Made by a program: the position numbers and the translations under genes. DNA of 50,499 bases from contig JABLUY010000258.1 of the NCBI GenBank assembly GCA_013306675.1, positions 1 to 50,499 of the forward strand. Direction: 5' to 3'. A model generated the notes under the pieces. It saw only the letters and a program-made list of their open reading frames with translations, did not search any database and was not told where the DNA came from. How positions within the stretch are numbered: position 1 is the stretch's first letter; each line of letters opens with the position of its first letter. This DNA comes from Thraustochytrium sp. TN22 (taxonomy: Eukaryota > Sar > Bigyra > Thraustochytrida > Thraustochytriidae). This document shows positions 32,438 through 41,680 of the stretch, in pieces.

Positions 32438-33118
32438 GCCTAAACTATATTCTGTGGCGACTGACCCTGAACACGCCTTGCTTTTCGTGCTTGTGGTTCG
32501 CATTCCGAAGGCCGCGCCCAGGCGAGTCCTCGGACCACGAAGAAGCTGCGCCTAGAAGCGTCTGCGCTGCGCTCAGAAGCGTCTGCACTGCGCCCAGAAG
32601 CGTCTGCACTGCGCCCAGAAGCGTCTGCAGAACTATGCCAGCTTGGTTCCTGATGAAAGCCAAGTCGGTTCGTGCAACAGAGCAGCACGTTGGCTGCGAG
32701 CAGGCCACCTCTTGTTTGAGGCGAACACAAATCAAACCTTGAATGAAACTTGTTCTTGCGTTGCGAGCTTGTTTGAGTGCAAGCAGGACACTGGAGACTC
32801 GTCGCTTGCTGTTGTTGTTGTCGTTGTTGTCTGCTGGTTCGTCGCAAGAGGCTCAGTTGACTGACTCTCACACTTTGAATGCGGCATGCTTGTGTTTGTG
32901 CTTGCGTTTGCGTTGCGTGCGTGCGTGCTTGCTTGCGTGCGTGTGTGCGCGACCTCGCGTAGGTCGGCTCCCTTGTTCATGGTGCCTTCTTACAGGCACT
33001 GGGTGCTCTGGACAGAGCCAAATATCCCAATCTCATCACGGAGTTTAATCAGGATAGCCAACTCTCATAAGATCCGGCCGACATTTCCGAGTGGAAGTGC
33101 GCTTCCTGAAAGCGTTTG
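32438..33118. other. 3' region of ubiquitin-eS30 and left flank of the duplicated island
   Basis: It contains the 21-bp array listed separately, then TTG/TTGC-rich sequence. A stretch at about 32,915-32,985 (TGCTTGCTTGCG, then GTAGGTCGGCTCCCTTG) resembles the right flank of the island at about 39,085-39,150. No gene is seen. Confidence 0.5.
32554..32630. repeat. 21-bp tandem repeat downstream of ubiquitin-eS30
   Basis: The unit AGAAGCGTCTGCACTGCGCCC occurs about 3.6 times (32554-32574 with changes, 32575-32595, 32596-32616, partial to 32630). The period equals that of the array after RPL9, but the sequence is unrelated. Confidence 0.85.
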
Positions 33119-35620
33119 AGGTCCCCGAGGTGTCGAGGACTAGCCACGCGGGCCGACGAGGCAAGGCCGGCAGACGGCGGCAGTCGCAAAATTGTCCCCA
33201 CAAGGTGTCCTTGTCAGGCTATCTCGAATCAGACGTAACGTAATGCTGGGGACCTGGGGTGATGCAGGCTTGCGATCCAGCCCTCGCGATCGCACCTGCC
33301 CATGGGGGAAGAAGATAGACCGCTTGCTTCTGGCGCAGATGTTGTGTGGTCAGGCAGCCGCCGACTGATCAAGACCTGCGCGCATCTGCTTCGCGCCGAG
33401 CCCCGAGCGCCGCCAGAACCAACCACGCGTGAGAGAAGCCTGTGTGTGCAGGCCACCTGCAGTGCATGGATGCCAAGGACTGCGATCACTGGAGCTTCAA
33501 GGGCGGATCCTGGTACACCTGCCCGCTCTTTGCGACCGTGTACGACTCTGAGGAGGATGTGGCCAACTACGTCAGCGGCCGTGTGGACTGCGCGGTGGAA
33601 GACGTGGAGGAGGAAGAGCCCATCCCGGAGTGTGCCGTCGAGGGCGCCTACATCGACGTCAGCCCGAGCCACAAGGCGCACCTGGAGACCTATCTGTCCA
33701 GCGAGGACATCGCCTCTCCCTTGGCCTGCATGAAAAAGTGCCAGAAAAAGACGAAGTGTGCCTTCTGGGACTTCGTCGTCAAGCCCTATGCGTCCTCGTG
33801 GACCTGCAACCTCTTCAAGAAGTGGATCGAGCCGACTGAGGTCGACACCTGGGCCGTGAAGTACTACACCATGGGCCCCAAGTGGTGCACGGCCGCGCCG
33901 ACCACAGCCGAGCCCACCGTGCAGCCCACCGCATATCCCACTCGCGAGCCGACGTGGGAGCCCACGCCGAGCCCGACGGAGGCGCCGACCACTGCCGCGC
34001 CGACCGCGGACCGTCTCGTGGACGAGGACCTTTGCGCCCAGCAGGACCTGTACGGCACGACGAAGCTGGACACTGCCATGCTCGAGACGCCGCTCGAGTG
34101 CGCGAACATGTATTTCGTGACGGAGGGCTGCGCTAGCTGGTCGCACAAGACCAACCTCCGCAACTCGGCCAAGAGCTCGTGCTGGATCTTCGCCGAAGGC
34201 TACAGCTCGGTCTACACAACCGGCAAGAACTTCGTCTACGTCTCCGGTCCGCTTGACTGCGAGGGGGACTGCTACACAAGCGCTGCCAAGGCCAAGGGCC
34301 AGCGGCCCATCTCGTCGAGTGCCGCCACCAAGGAGGAGTGCGCGGACGAGTGCGCGGACGACTAAAAGTGCAAGCTCTGGTACTGGGACGTTGACTCCTG
34401 CAAGCTCTACAAAAAGAAGAAGTTCATCAAGGAGGGTGGCGACGCAGCAAGCTACGCCGGCGATACCGGCTGCACGAGTAATGGCATTTGGCTAGCCTCC
34501 TTTTCTTCTTTCAAAATTGGCGAGGCGATTGCTGCAGTCTGCGGAGCTGTAAGACAGGCAGGCCCTGGCACACAAGAGACCGCGACCCCTCGAGATTAGC
34601 TGCTGATCGTAGCAGCTTTCCGGATATGGCAGCTTCCTGGGCTGGCCTTGAATGGACGTGGCAAAGGGGAGCGGCGCCGCAGCGACGTTGCGACGCAGCA
34701 GGTGGCAGCGAAAGAGGAGTTCAAGCGCGGTCGTGGCGAGGAAGGGCGACGTCGTCATTGTTGTTGTCGTCGTCGTCGTCAGCGTCAGCGTCAACGTCAA
34801 CGTCAGCGTCGGCGTCGGCGTCGGCGTCGTCATCGTCGTCGTCGGAGGCGGCGGCAGCGGCGACCTCATCGTCGCTGTACGTGTCGTTGGGGACGGCAAC
34901 AACGGCCTCCGAACGAGGTGCTGCTCGCTGGCTGCGAGTGAAAGGACGGCCCACTGGCCTGCTCTCGGCAGACTCGCTCGCCGCCACGTCGCTGGCCACT
35001 GACAACACGTCGCTGCCCTGCATGCTCCGCTTCACCATCCCTCCTGCTGTGTCCCCCTTCCGCGCACGCTTCTGTCCAGACATGACGGCAGCTTCGGTGG
35101 GCTCTGAAGCTTGAGCTCTCCGCGGCGGTGGGACGAGCTAGGATGTCGTCCCGGCTGCCTGAGAAGGGCGCCTGTGGATCCACAAGCTGGAGTTGCGCGC
35201 GCGATCATCGTCGCCTTCTTGCCAGAGCAGCGTGCCCAGAACCCGGCTGGCGGGGATAGTCTCGCCAACTTGGTCAGAGCGATCCAGGCCTTCCTCGTTG
35301 ACATTGAACTCAACACGGGGCGCAAGCGCTGGCATTTTGCACAGCTTAGAGGCCGAGGTTCTTCAGGTTCGTCTTGGTCTCCGGGTCGAGGTCATCGATG
35401 CTCGCTCACGCGCTCGCTGGCTCGCCCTCCGGCGCGCCGGCAAGAAGCAGAGCGTGAGGGCGGGCGCCGGCGGGCGCAGCGCGCGGCAGCGTACTGCCCT
35501 GCATCCTAACATGCACTAAGGCGTCTTGACAGCGTTCTGCTGCTCGACCAGGCCGCAGTCTAACCGCCGGTCCATCACGCGCTGCCTGTTTTGGCAGAAC
35601 CCACGCCAAGCAACAGGCAG
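33119..35620 (+). repeat. Left copy of a tandem segmental duplication
   Basis: This block matches 35810-38905 in three parts: the leader around GTCGCAAAATTGTCC..CACAAGG, about 150 bases starting GAAGATAGACCGCTTGCTTC, and about 1.5 kb from 33,985 onward. By eye the last part is well over 90% identical. The intervening coding halves are unrelated. Confidence 0.85.
33466..34365 (+). pseudogene. Truncated secreted PAN/apple-type gene, left copy
   Basis: The open frame (from 33442 with a GTG, first ATG 33466) encodes Cys-rich segments like PAN/apple domains (CMKKCQKKTKCAFWDFV, CNLFKKW), a PT-repeat linker, and a second Cys-rich domain shared with the right copy. It ends at a TAA (34363-34365). 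The right copy has a tyrosine codon there (TAT), and the same frame continues after the stop with the paralogous KCKLWYWDVDSC region to about 34,599. No signal peptide is visible; the frame begins in mid-domain right after a CAG that also exists in the right copy, so a first exon may lie upstream or be lost. I judge it a broken or truncated host gene; a shortened functional protein cannot be excluded. Confidence 0.65.
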
Positions 35621-36435
35621 CCGTGGCTGCCAGCCAGCCCGGCCCCTCGGGCTCGCAAAGAGACTCGCAGCGACAACGCGTCTGATCAACGGAGCGCATG
35701 CGCAGTTGCGCACGCTGGCACTGGTGACACCGGTGGCGCGCCAGCCACCGGCCGGGCTTGTTGGCTGGTGTGGTGGGCGGAGCTTCCAAAGAGCCTCTGG
35801 CCTACTCGAGTCGAGGAGTCGACGAGGACCAGCCACGCAAACCGACCGTGACGAGCCTCGGACGACTCGGAGGCAAGGTGGGGACTCAAGGTGGTATAGT
35901 CGCAGACAAAATTGTCCCGCACAAGGCGTCCCTGTCTCAGGGGACCTGGGGTGAGGCCCTACCTACCAAGAAGGCCTTGCAGTGCACCCGGGCCGTGACC
36001 GTGACCGGGTGAAGAAGATAGACCGCTTGCTTCTGGCGCAGACGTTGTGTGGTCAGGCAGCCGCCGACTGATCAAGACCTGCGCGCATCTGCTTCGCGCC
36101 GAGCGCCGAGCGCCACGACCAACCACGCGCGTGAGAGAAGCCTGTGCGTGCAGGCCCTCCTGAACTGGCAGTTACTGCAGTGCAAAGCTTCCATAACAAT
36201 TTTTGAGTGTGGGGTGAATGGGCCTGACCGACGTGACCGTGACGACGGGGGTTGCTCTCTCTCTCGACGCCCGCAGCTCCTTCCAGCAAGTCTGTCCTCC
36301 TCCCCCTCTCCCTCTTCCTCCCGCCTTTTCCGCTCCCGGCCCCTCCTCTCCTCTCGAGCGCCGACTTCGAGACGGCTGCGAGCAAACCTCAAACAACAGC
36401 TCGCGTCCAGAGCCCAGTCGAGCACGAGGACCAAG
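34600..36435. other. Spacer between the two PAN-type copies
   Basis: The first part (to about 35,620) is duplicated after the right copy. It includes a GTC/GTT trinucleotide tract (about 34,757-34,860) which on the minus strand reads as an Asp/Ala-rich open frame (34721-35083). About 35,810-36,150 is the leader shared with the left copy. The final 250 bases are a pyrimidine-rich leader for the right PAN gene (CTCCTCCCCCTCTCCCTC near 36,295). No confident gene. Confidence 0.5.
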
Positions 36436-38905
36436 ATGAAGTTCATGGTCGGCCTTGTGGCCGCATCTGTCGCTGTCGCCAATGTCAGGGCCGCCGATGA
36501 CTGTCTGGAGGAGGGCTATTTCTACATGGGCTCGATCATTGAATTCGAGCACAGCACGACTAGCGATGCGACACTCGAGTACTGCCTGGAAAAGTGCGCC
36601 AACACCGAGGGCTGTGCCGCCATCTCCAACTTAGCGCCGGTTACCTGCACAACCTACTCTGACAACATTTGGGGAAAGGCGAAGCTGGAAGGTATAGAGC
36701 AATTCACGAGTCGTCCGCTTTCCTGCGACTCGCCCATTAGCTTCGTCCCTCTTGACCACTGCCAACAAATCGGCACTATTTTCTCCGGCGACCACAACAA
36801 CTACGAGACCATCTATAACGACCCCACGGTGAATGACCCGTCTGCCTGCCAATCCAAGTGCCAGGCCGACGGTGTCTGCACGGGCTGGGCGTTCAATTCG
36901 ATATTCTACGAGAACGTTTGCGGTCTCTTCTCCGGCGAGAACCTCGTGACCAGCACCACGGGAAAAGACTCGCCGTACTGGGTCGCTGGTCTCAAGAGCT
37001 GTCTTCTTGAGGGTGAGACGTCCGCTCCCACGGAGTTCCCCACGGCGTACCCGACCGACGCGCCCACTCAGCGGCCCACGGACGTACCCACCAAGCAACC
37101 AACTGAGACTCCCACCGAGTCGCCCACCGCGCTCCCCACTGAGACTCCCACCGCGCTCCCCACTGAGGCCCCGCCGACCACTGCCGCGCCGACCGCGGAC
37201 CGTCTCGTGGACGAGGACCTTTGCGCCCAGCAGGACCTGCGCCTGTACGGAAAGGCGAAGCTGGACACTGCCAAGCTTGAGACGCCGCTCGAGTGCGCGA
37301 ACATGTGTTTCGTGACGGAGGGCTGCGCTAGCTGGTCGCACAAGACCAACCTCCGCAACTCGGCCAGGAGCTCGTGCTGGATCTTCGCCGAAGGCTACAG
37401 CTCGGTCCACACAACCGGCAAGAACTTCGTCTACGTCTCCGGTCTGCTTGACTGCGAGGGGGACTGCTACACGAGCGCTGCCAAGGCCAAGGGCCAGCGG
37501 CCCATCGAGTCGAATGCCGCCACCAAGGAGGAGTGCGCGGACGAGTGCGCGGACAACTATAAGTGCAAGCTCTGGTACTGGGACGTTGACTCCTGCAAGC
37601 TCTACAAAAAGAAGAAGTTCATCAAGGAGGGTGGCGACGCAGCAAGCTTCGCCGGCGATACCGGCTGCACGAGTAATGGCATTTGGCTAGCCTCCTTTTC
37701 TTCTTTCAAAATTGGCGAGGCGATTGCTGCAGTCTGCGGAGCTGTAAGACAGGCAGGCCCTGGCACACAAGAGACCGCGACCCCTCGAGATTAGCTGCTG
37801 ATCGTAGCAGCCTTCCGGATATGGCAGCTTCCTGGGCTGGCCTTGAATGGACGCGGCAAAGGGGAGCGGCGCCGCAGCGACATTGCGACGCAGCAGGTGG
37901 CAGCGAAAGAGGAGTTCAAGCGCGGTCGTGGCGAGGAAGGGCGACGTCGTCATTGTTGTTGTCGTCGTCGTCGTCGTCGTCGTCAGCGTCAGCGTCGTTG
38001 TCGGCGTCGGCGTCGTCGGCGTCGTCATCGTCGTCGTCGTCGTCGTCGGAGGCGGTGGCAGCGGCGACCTCATCGTCGCTGTACGGGTCGTTGGGGACGG
38101 CAACATCGGCCTCCGAACGAGGTGCTGGTCGCTGGCTGCGAGTGAAAGGACGGCCCACCGGCCTGCTCTCGGCAGTCTCGCTCACCGCCACGTCGCTGGC
38201 CACTGACAACACGTCGCGGCCCTGCATACTCCGCTTCACCGTCCCTCCTGTTGTGTGTCCTCCTTCCGCGCACGCTTCCGTCCAGACATGATGGCAGCTT
38301 CGGCGGGCTGGATGTCGACGCCAGTGCGCCTTGCAGACTGGAGCTTGAGCTCCGCGGCGTTAAGACGAGCTAGGATGTCGTCCCAGCTGCCTGAGAGGGG
38401 CGCATGTGGATCCACAAGCTGGAGTTGCGCGATCATCGTCGCCTTCTTGCCAGAGCAGCGTGCCCAGCACCCGGGCTGGCGGGGATAGTCTCGCCAACTT
38501 GGTCAGAGCGATCCAGGCGTTCCTCGTTGACGTTAAGCTCAACACGGGGCGCAAGCGCTGGCAGATGGTCTTCGTCCTCCGGACCAAGCCGGGCTTTGCC
38601 TTCTGCACAGCTCAGAGGCCGAGGTCCTTGAGGTTCGTCTTGGTCTCCGGGTCGAGGTCATCGAGGCTCGCTCACGCGCTCGCTGGCTCGCCCTCCGGCG
38701 CGCCGGCAAGAAGCAGAGCGTGAGGGCGGGCGCCGGCGGACGCAGCGCGCGGCAGCGTGCTGCCCTGCATCCTAACATGCACTAGGCGTCCCTTGACAGC
38801 GTTCTGCTGCTCGACCAGGCCGGAGTCTAAGCACCGCCGGTCCATCAGCCTTACCACGCGCTGCCTGTGTTGGCAGAACCCACGCCAAGAAGCAGGCAAG
38901 GTTTG
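35810..38905 (+). repeat. Right copy of the tandem segmental duplication
   Basis: It matches the left copy in leader, C-terminal coding half and 3' spacer, and ends near the GCCTGTGTTGGCAGAACCC word at about 38,870. It differs in the length of its GTC tract and in its N-terminal coding half. Confidence 0.85.
36436..37794 (+). CDS. Secreted PAN/apple-type Cys-rich protein with PT-repeat linker, right copy
   Basis: The ATG at 36436 gives 452 aa with a clear signal peptide (MKFMVGLVAASVAVANVRA, cut near Ala-Asp-Asp). Two Cys-rich modules resembling PAN/apple domains follow (FYMGSIIEFEHSTT..CLEKCANTEGCAAISN, and CQSKCQADGVCTGWAF). A mucin-like PT linker comes next (TEFPTAYPTDAPTQRPT), probably O-glycosylated. 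Then there is a third Cys-rich region (CANMCFVTEGCASWSHKT) and a last one (EECADECADNYKCKLWYW). The tail after CTSNG is not Cys-rich and may be a run-on after loss of an older stop. Such modules bind glycans or proteins outside the cell, so a wall, scale or adhesion protein is plausible. It is a tandem paralogue of the truncated left copy. Confidence 0.82.
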   Translation: MKFMVGLVAASVAVANVRAADDCLEEGYFYMGSIIEFEHSTTSDATLEYCLEKCANTEGCAAISNLAPVTCTTYSDNIWGKAKLEGIEQFTSRPLSCDSPISFVPLDHCQQIGTIFSGDHNNYETIYNDPTVNDPSACQSKCQADGVCTGWAFNSIFYENVCGLFSGENLVTSTTGKDSPYWVAGLKSCLLEGETSAPTEFPTAYPTDAPTQRPTDVPTKQPTETPTESPTALPTETPTALPTEAPPTTAAPTADRLVDEDLCAQQDLRLYGKAKLDTAKLETPLECANMCFVTEGCASWSHKTNLRNSARSSCWIFAEGYSSVHTTGKNFVYVSGLLDCEGDCYTSAAKAKGQRPIESNAATKEECADECADNYKCKLWYWDVDSCKLYKKKKFIKEGGDAASFAGDTGCTSNGIWLASFSSFKIGEAIAAVCGAVRQAGPGTQETATPRD

Positions 38906-39365
38906 AACAAAAATGAAACCTCCGGTGAGGAGTTCTGCACTTTGTTTTGACTTCCCGGGAATTTCGGTGCCATTCGTTGCACCGGAGTTTACGCCGGGTG
39001 CCAAAATGGCACCGAAATAAGGTACCAGTAGGTAGGGTTAGCCTGCCCAAACTCAAATGATTGGCTTTCATAGACTGCTTGTGCTCTTGCTTGCGCTCTT
39101 GCTTGCTTGCATGCTTCCGTGAGTAACCTCACCTAGGCCAGCTCCCTTGCCGCAAGTCCCTTGCCGCAACTACAAGCAATGCAGAAAAAAACATCTTCGA
39201 AGTTACCAGGAAAAGTCGCAAGCAGGCCGCCAGAGGGTTCACCTCTCTTTGGTGTTGGTGTGTTATCTGCAACCAGGCCCGCCAATGGCTCACCGCTTGC
39301 TGTTGCAGTCTGCAGGTAGGCTCGCCACTTGTCGTAGCTCGTCGTTGTTGTCACAGGGTCGCTTC
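37795..39365. other. 3' part of the duplication and right flank of the island
   Basis: It is duplicated sequence to about 38,905, with a longer GTC trinucleotide tract (about 37,945-38,050) and the Asp-rich minus-strand frame at 37916-38239. Unique sequence then follows, with the hairpin at 38961-39018 and a TTGC-rich stretch (39,070-39,115). No confident gene. Confidence 0.5.
38961..39018. repeat. Perfect 14-bp inverted repeat (hairpin)
   Basis: The arms ATTTCGGTGCCATT (38961-38974) and AATGGCACCGAAAT (39005-39018) are exact complements. The 30-base loop itself contains GCACCGG and CCGGGTGC, nearly complementary. It lies just past the point where the right copy stops matching the left. Confidence 0.8.
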
Positions 39366-40541
39366 TCACTGAAAGAGCTCAGGAGTCTCGCCCTCGATAA
39401 AGACGAGGGTCTTGTCAACATTGTCGGTCCACTGGACGAGCTTGTCGCGGAGCGTCTCGAGCTGCGTGGGGTCCAGGACACGGGGCTTGAGCCAGCTAAT
39501 CTGCACGGTCTGGTCGATCTGGTCAATGGAGCCACGGATGAGGCCCTTGGACATGGCCTTCATGAGGAGCCACTCCACCTGGTCGTCCTCGAGGCGCGTC
39601 GCGTAGGCAATGTCCTTGAGCGGGATGAGGCGGTCCTCGGGTGGCCGCACGAAGATGGTCTGCATGAGGCAGAGCAGCGCAATCTTCTGGCGCAGCAGCT
39701 CCATGTTCTCCATGAGCACGGGCTGCGCCTTTACGGCGTCCTTGTGCGCGCCCATGATGTCGGCAAACTGTTCAATGTCGCCGGCCGAAAAGGCCTCCAG
39801 CAGGTTGTGGAGCCAGCCGGACTCGGACGAGTCGAGCACGCGCAACACGGGCTGCGCCAGGACCTCGCCAAAGTTGAAGACAGTCTCGCCGACGAGGGCG
39901 GCCAGGCTCATGTCGACGGCCAGCCGCCGCTGCACGGCCTCGTCGAGCGTCTCCTGCGGCGTGTAGGCGAGGAACTGGATGCAGCTCTTGTAGAACTCGT
40001 CCGCCGGGCCGGCCACCTTGTAGTACTCGCACGAGACGCGGTAAAAGCTCGAGTTCACCACCGTCTCGGCGCCCGTGCCGGCCAGCTCCTGCAGCACGGG
40101 CTGCGCGTCGTCCAGGATCTTGCGCGCGCGCTTCAGCTCGTCCGTGCCGCCCAGCTGCACCAGCATCTCAGCGATGGCCATCTGGGCCACCAGGTAGGCG
40201 TCCTCACCCAGGCGCGCGCGCTTCTCGCACAGGAACTCCATGAAACCCACGGCATCCTCCACCTCGCGCTGCGACGGCTTCTCCGACGGACAGTACTGCC
40301 TCGCGATCACCGACGCGATCTGCACGAACTTGAGCTGGTTCAGCTTGCCCTCGAACTTGTTGATGAAGTTCTCGTACAGGTCAATCAGGTTGCGCCCGCG
40401 GTGGAAATCCTTGCGCGCCACCAGCACGCTCAGCTCCTCCGTCAGCTGGTGCCACAGCTTCCCGGCGTACAGGTCGCCCAGCCGCTGGTAGTCCGCCGCC
40501 AGGTCGCCATACTTGGTCGACTCCGCGTCGAGGAAGTCCAT
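39366..40541 (-). CDS. RPN9: 26S proteasome regulatory subunit RPN9 (PSMD13)
   Basis: The ATG at 40541 gives 391 aa (human PSMD13 has 376). The helical-repeat N-terminus includes KLWHQLTEELSVLV and LIDLYENFINKFEGKLNQLKF. The hallmark YYKVAGPADEFYKSCIQFLAYT lies mid-protein. The C-terminal PCI domain is recognisable from LLEAFSAGDIEQFADI through VEWLLMKAMSKGLIRGSIDQIDQTVQISWLKPR, split here at natural motifs. RPN9 is a structural lid subunit next to RPN5 and RPN8 in the 26S proteasome (cytosol and nucleus). The open frame upstream of 40541 is Arg/Ala/Pro-rich leader. It is followed on the same strand by the mastigoneme-like gene upstream. Confidence 0.95.
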   Translation of the reverse strand: MDFLDAESTKYGDLAADYQRLGDLYAGKLWHQLTEELSVLVARKDFHRGRNLIDLYENFINKFEGKLNQLKFVQIASVIARQYCPSEKPSQREVEDAVGFMEFLCEKRARLGEDAYLVAQMAIAEMLVQLGGTDELKRARKILDDAQPVLQELAGTGAETVVNSSFYRVSCEYYKVAGPADEFYKSCIQFLAYTPQETLDEAVQRRLAVDMSLAALVGETVFNFGEVLAQPVLRVLDSSESGWLHNLLEAFSAGDIEQFADIMGAHKDAVKAQPVLMENMELLRQKIALLCLMQTIFVRPPEDRLIPLKDIAYATRLEDDQVEWLLMKAMSKGLIRGSIDQIDQTVQISWLKPRVLDPTQLETLRDKLVQWTDNVDKTLVFIEGETPELFQ

Positions 40542-41680
40542 CCTGCTCGCGCCGCCGCGCCGGCCGTTGCCGCGCGCCGCCGCCCCCCCGCGCCGCCGCC
40601 CGCCCCGCGCCGCCCCGACCGGACCGGACCGGACCGACCGAGCGAGGCCGCGCCGCGCCCGCCCGCCGCCGCCCGCGCCGCCGCCGCCGCCGCCGCCGCC
40701 GACCGCTCCCGCGCGCGCGCCGCCGACCAGGTCTGCCGCGCCGCCCCGCGCGCAGCGAAGCTTCGGCTCGCCGCGCTTGGGCCGCCGCCTTGGGCCGCTT
40801 GTTTTTCCCGCGCCGGCGGGGCGCGCGGGGCGCCGCGCCGCGCCACGGAGGCGGAGTCGGCGCCGCGCAGGGCAGGCTGGGCGCGCCGGGCGCGCGGAGG
40901 GGAGGGGGGATGCGTTTGGCTTGCGCGTGAGCTGGTGGAGCTCAAGCCGGGCTGAGCTGATCCGAGTCGAGTCGAGTCGAGGCGAGGCGAGGCGAGGCGA
41001 GGCGAGGCGAGCGAGCACGCACCGGCAAGCGGCGCGAGTCAAAGGGCAAGTCGTGCGCGGGAGGAGCCGCAGCAGCGCCGGGACTGCGGAGGGGAGGGTG
41101 CAGGAGGGGTGTAGGAGCACGAAGTGCGCGTGAGAGGGAGGCAGACATCTGATGAATGTGGATGGATTCCTTGGTGGTGGCGTTTGCTGGCGAGGTCCAA
41201 CTTGGTGTGTGCGCTCTCTCAGACTCTTTGAGCCGACTTTTGCTTGACACGGGCGCAGCTCGCAGGGCACGCGAAAGAGAGAGGCTTGGCGCTTGACTGA
41301 GAACTGACTTCATGGCGATGATGGCTCCAGTTATCCATGTGCCCTCTCTCAGGCTCCTTGAGCCGCTCCTGGGTACCCACTGTGTGCTCTGTGCCCGCCG
41401 TTACTCTGGGCTGGTCCTAGTCTGTGTCCCTTCATTTGCACGCGTCGCTGCCTGCGTGTCACGTGCGCGCGCCAGGATTTTCGCGACACGCGCTTCGTTC
41501 TTTGGCCTTCGGCGACGCCCTCCAAGATCAGCCGCGGCGCGCTCATCGCAAGGTAGGGTCCGCCTGTCTCGTGGCGCGACTTGGCAAAGACTGTGCACAT
41601 TGCCACCTTTTGGGGACCTCATCACCAACCAACCCAAAGAAGAAAAGATTGCTTTCCTGAACTTGCTTGTGTGAAAGATC
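40542..41680. other. RPN9 upstream region with GAGTC/GAGGC pentamer tract
   Basis: A pentamer tract changes from GAGTC to GAGGC units (about 40,963-41,011) some 420 bases before the RPN9 start. The rest is extremely GC-rich leader sequence near the gene and more mixed 3' flank of the mastigoneme-like gene beyond 41,150. No gene is seen. Confidence 0.55.

Noticed and set aside
33302-33733. Plus-strand frame overlapping the left PAN copy
   Set aside because: A shifted frame of the Cys-rich gene with Arg/Ser/Pro composition.
34721-38608. Remnant of a retroelement in the duplicated spacers
   Set aside because: A weak resemblance of a GRPFTRSQR-type segment to linkers in such elements is not enough; no terminal repeats or core domains were seen.
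39147-40955. Long plus-strand frame over RPN9
   Set aside because: Antisense shadow of a highly conserved proteasome subunit; no recognisable domain.
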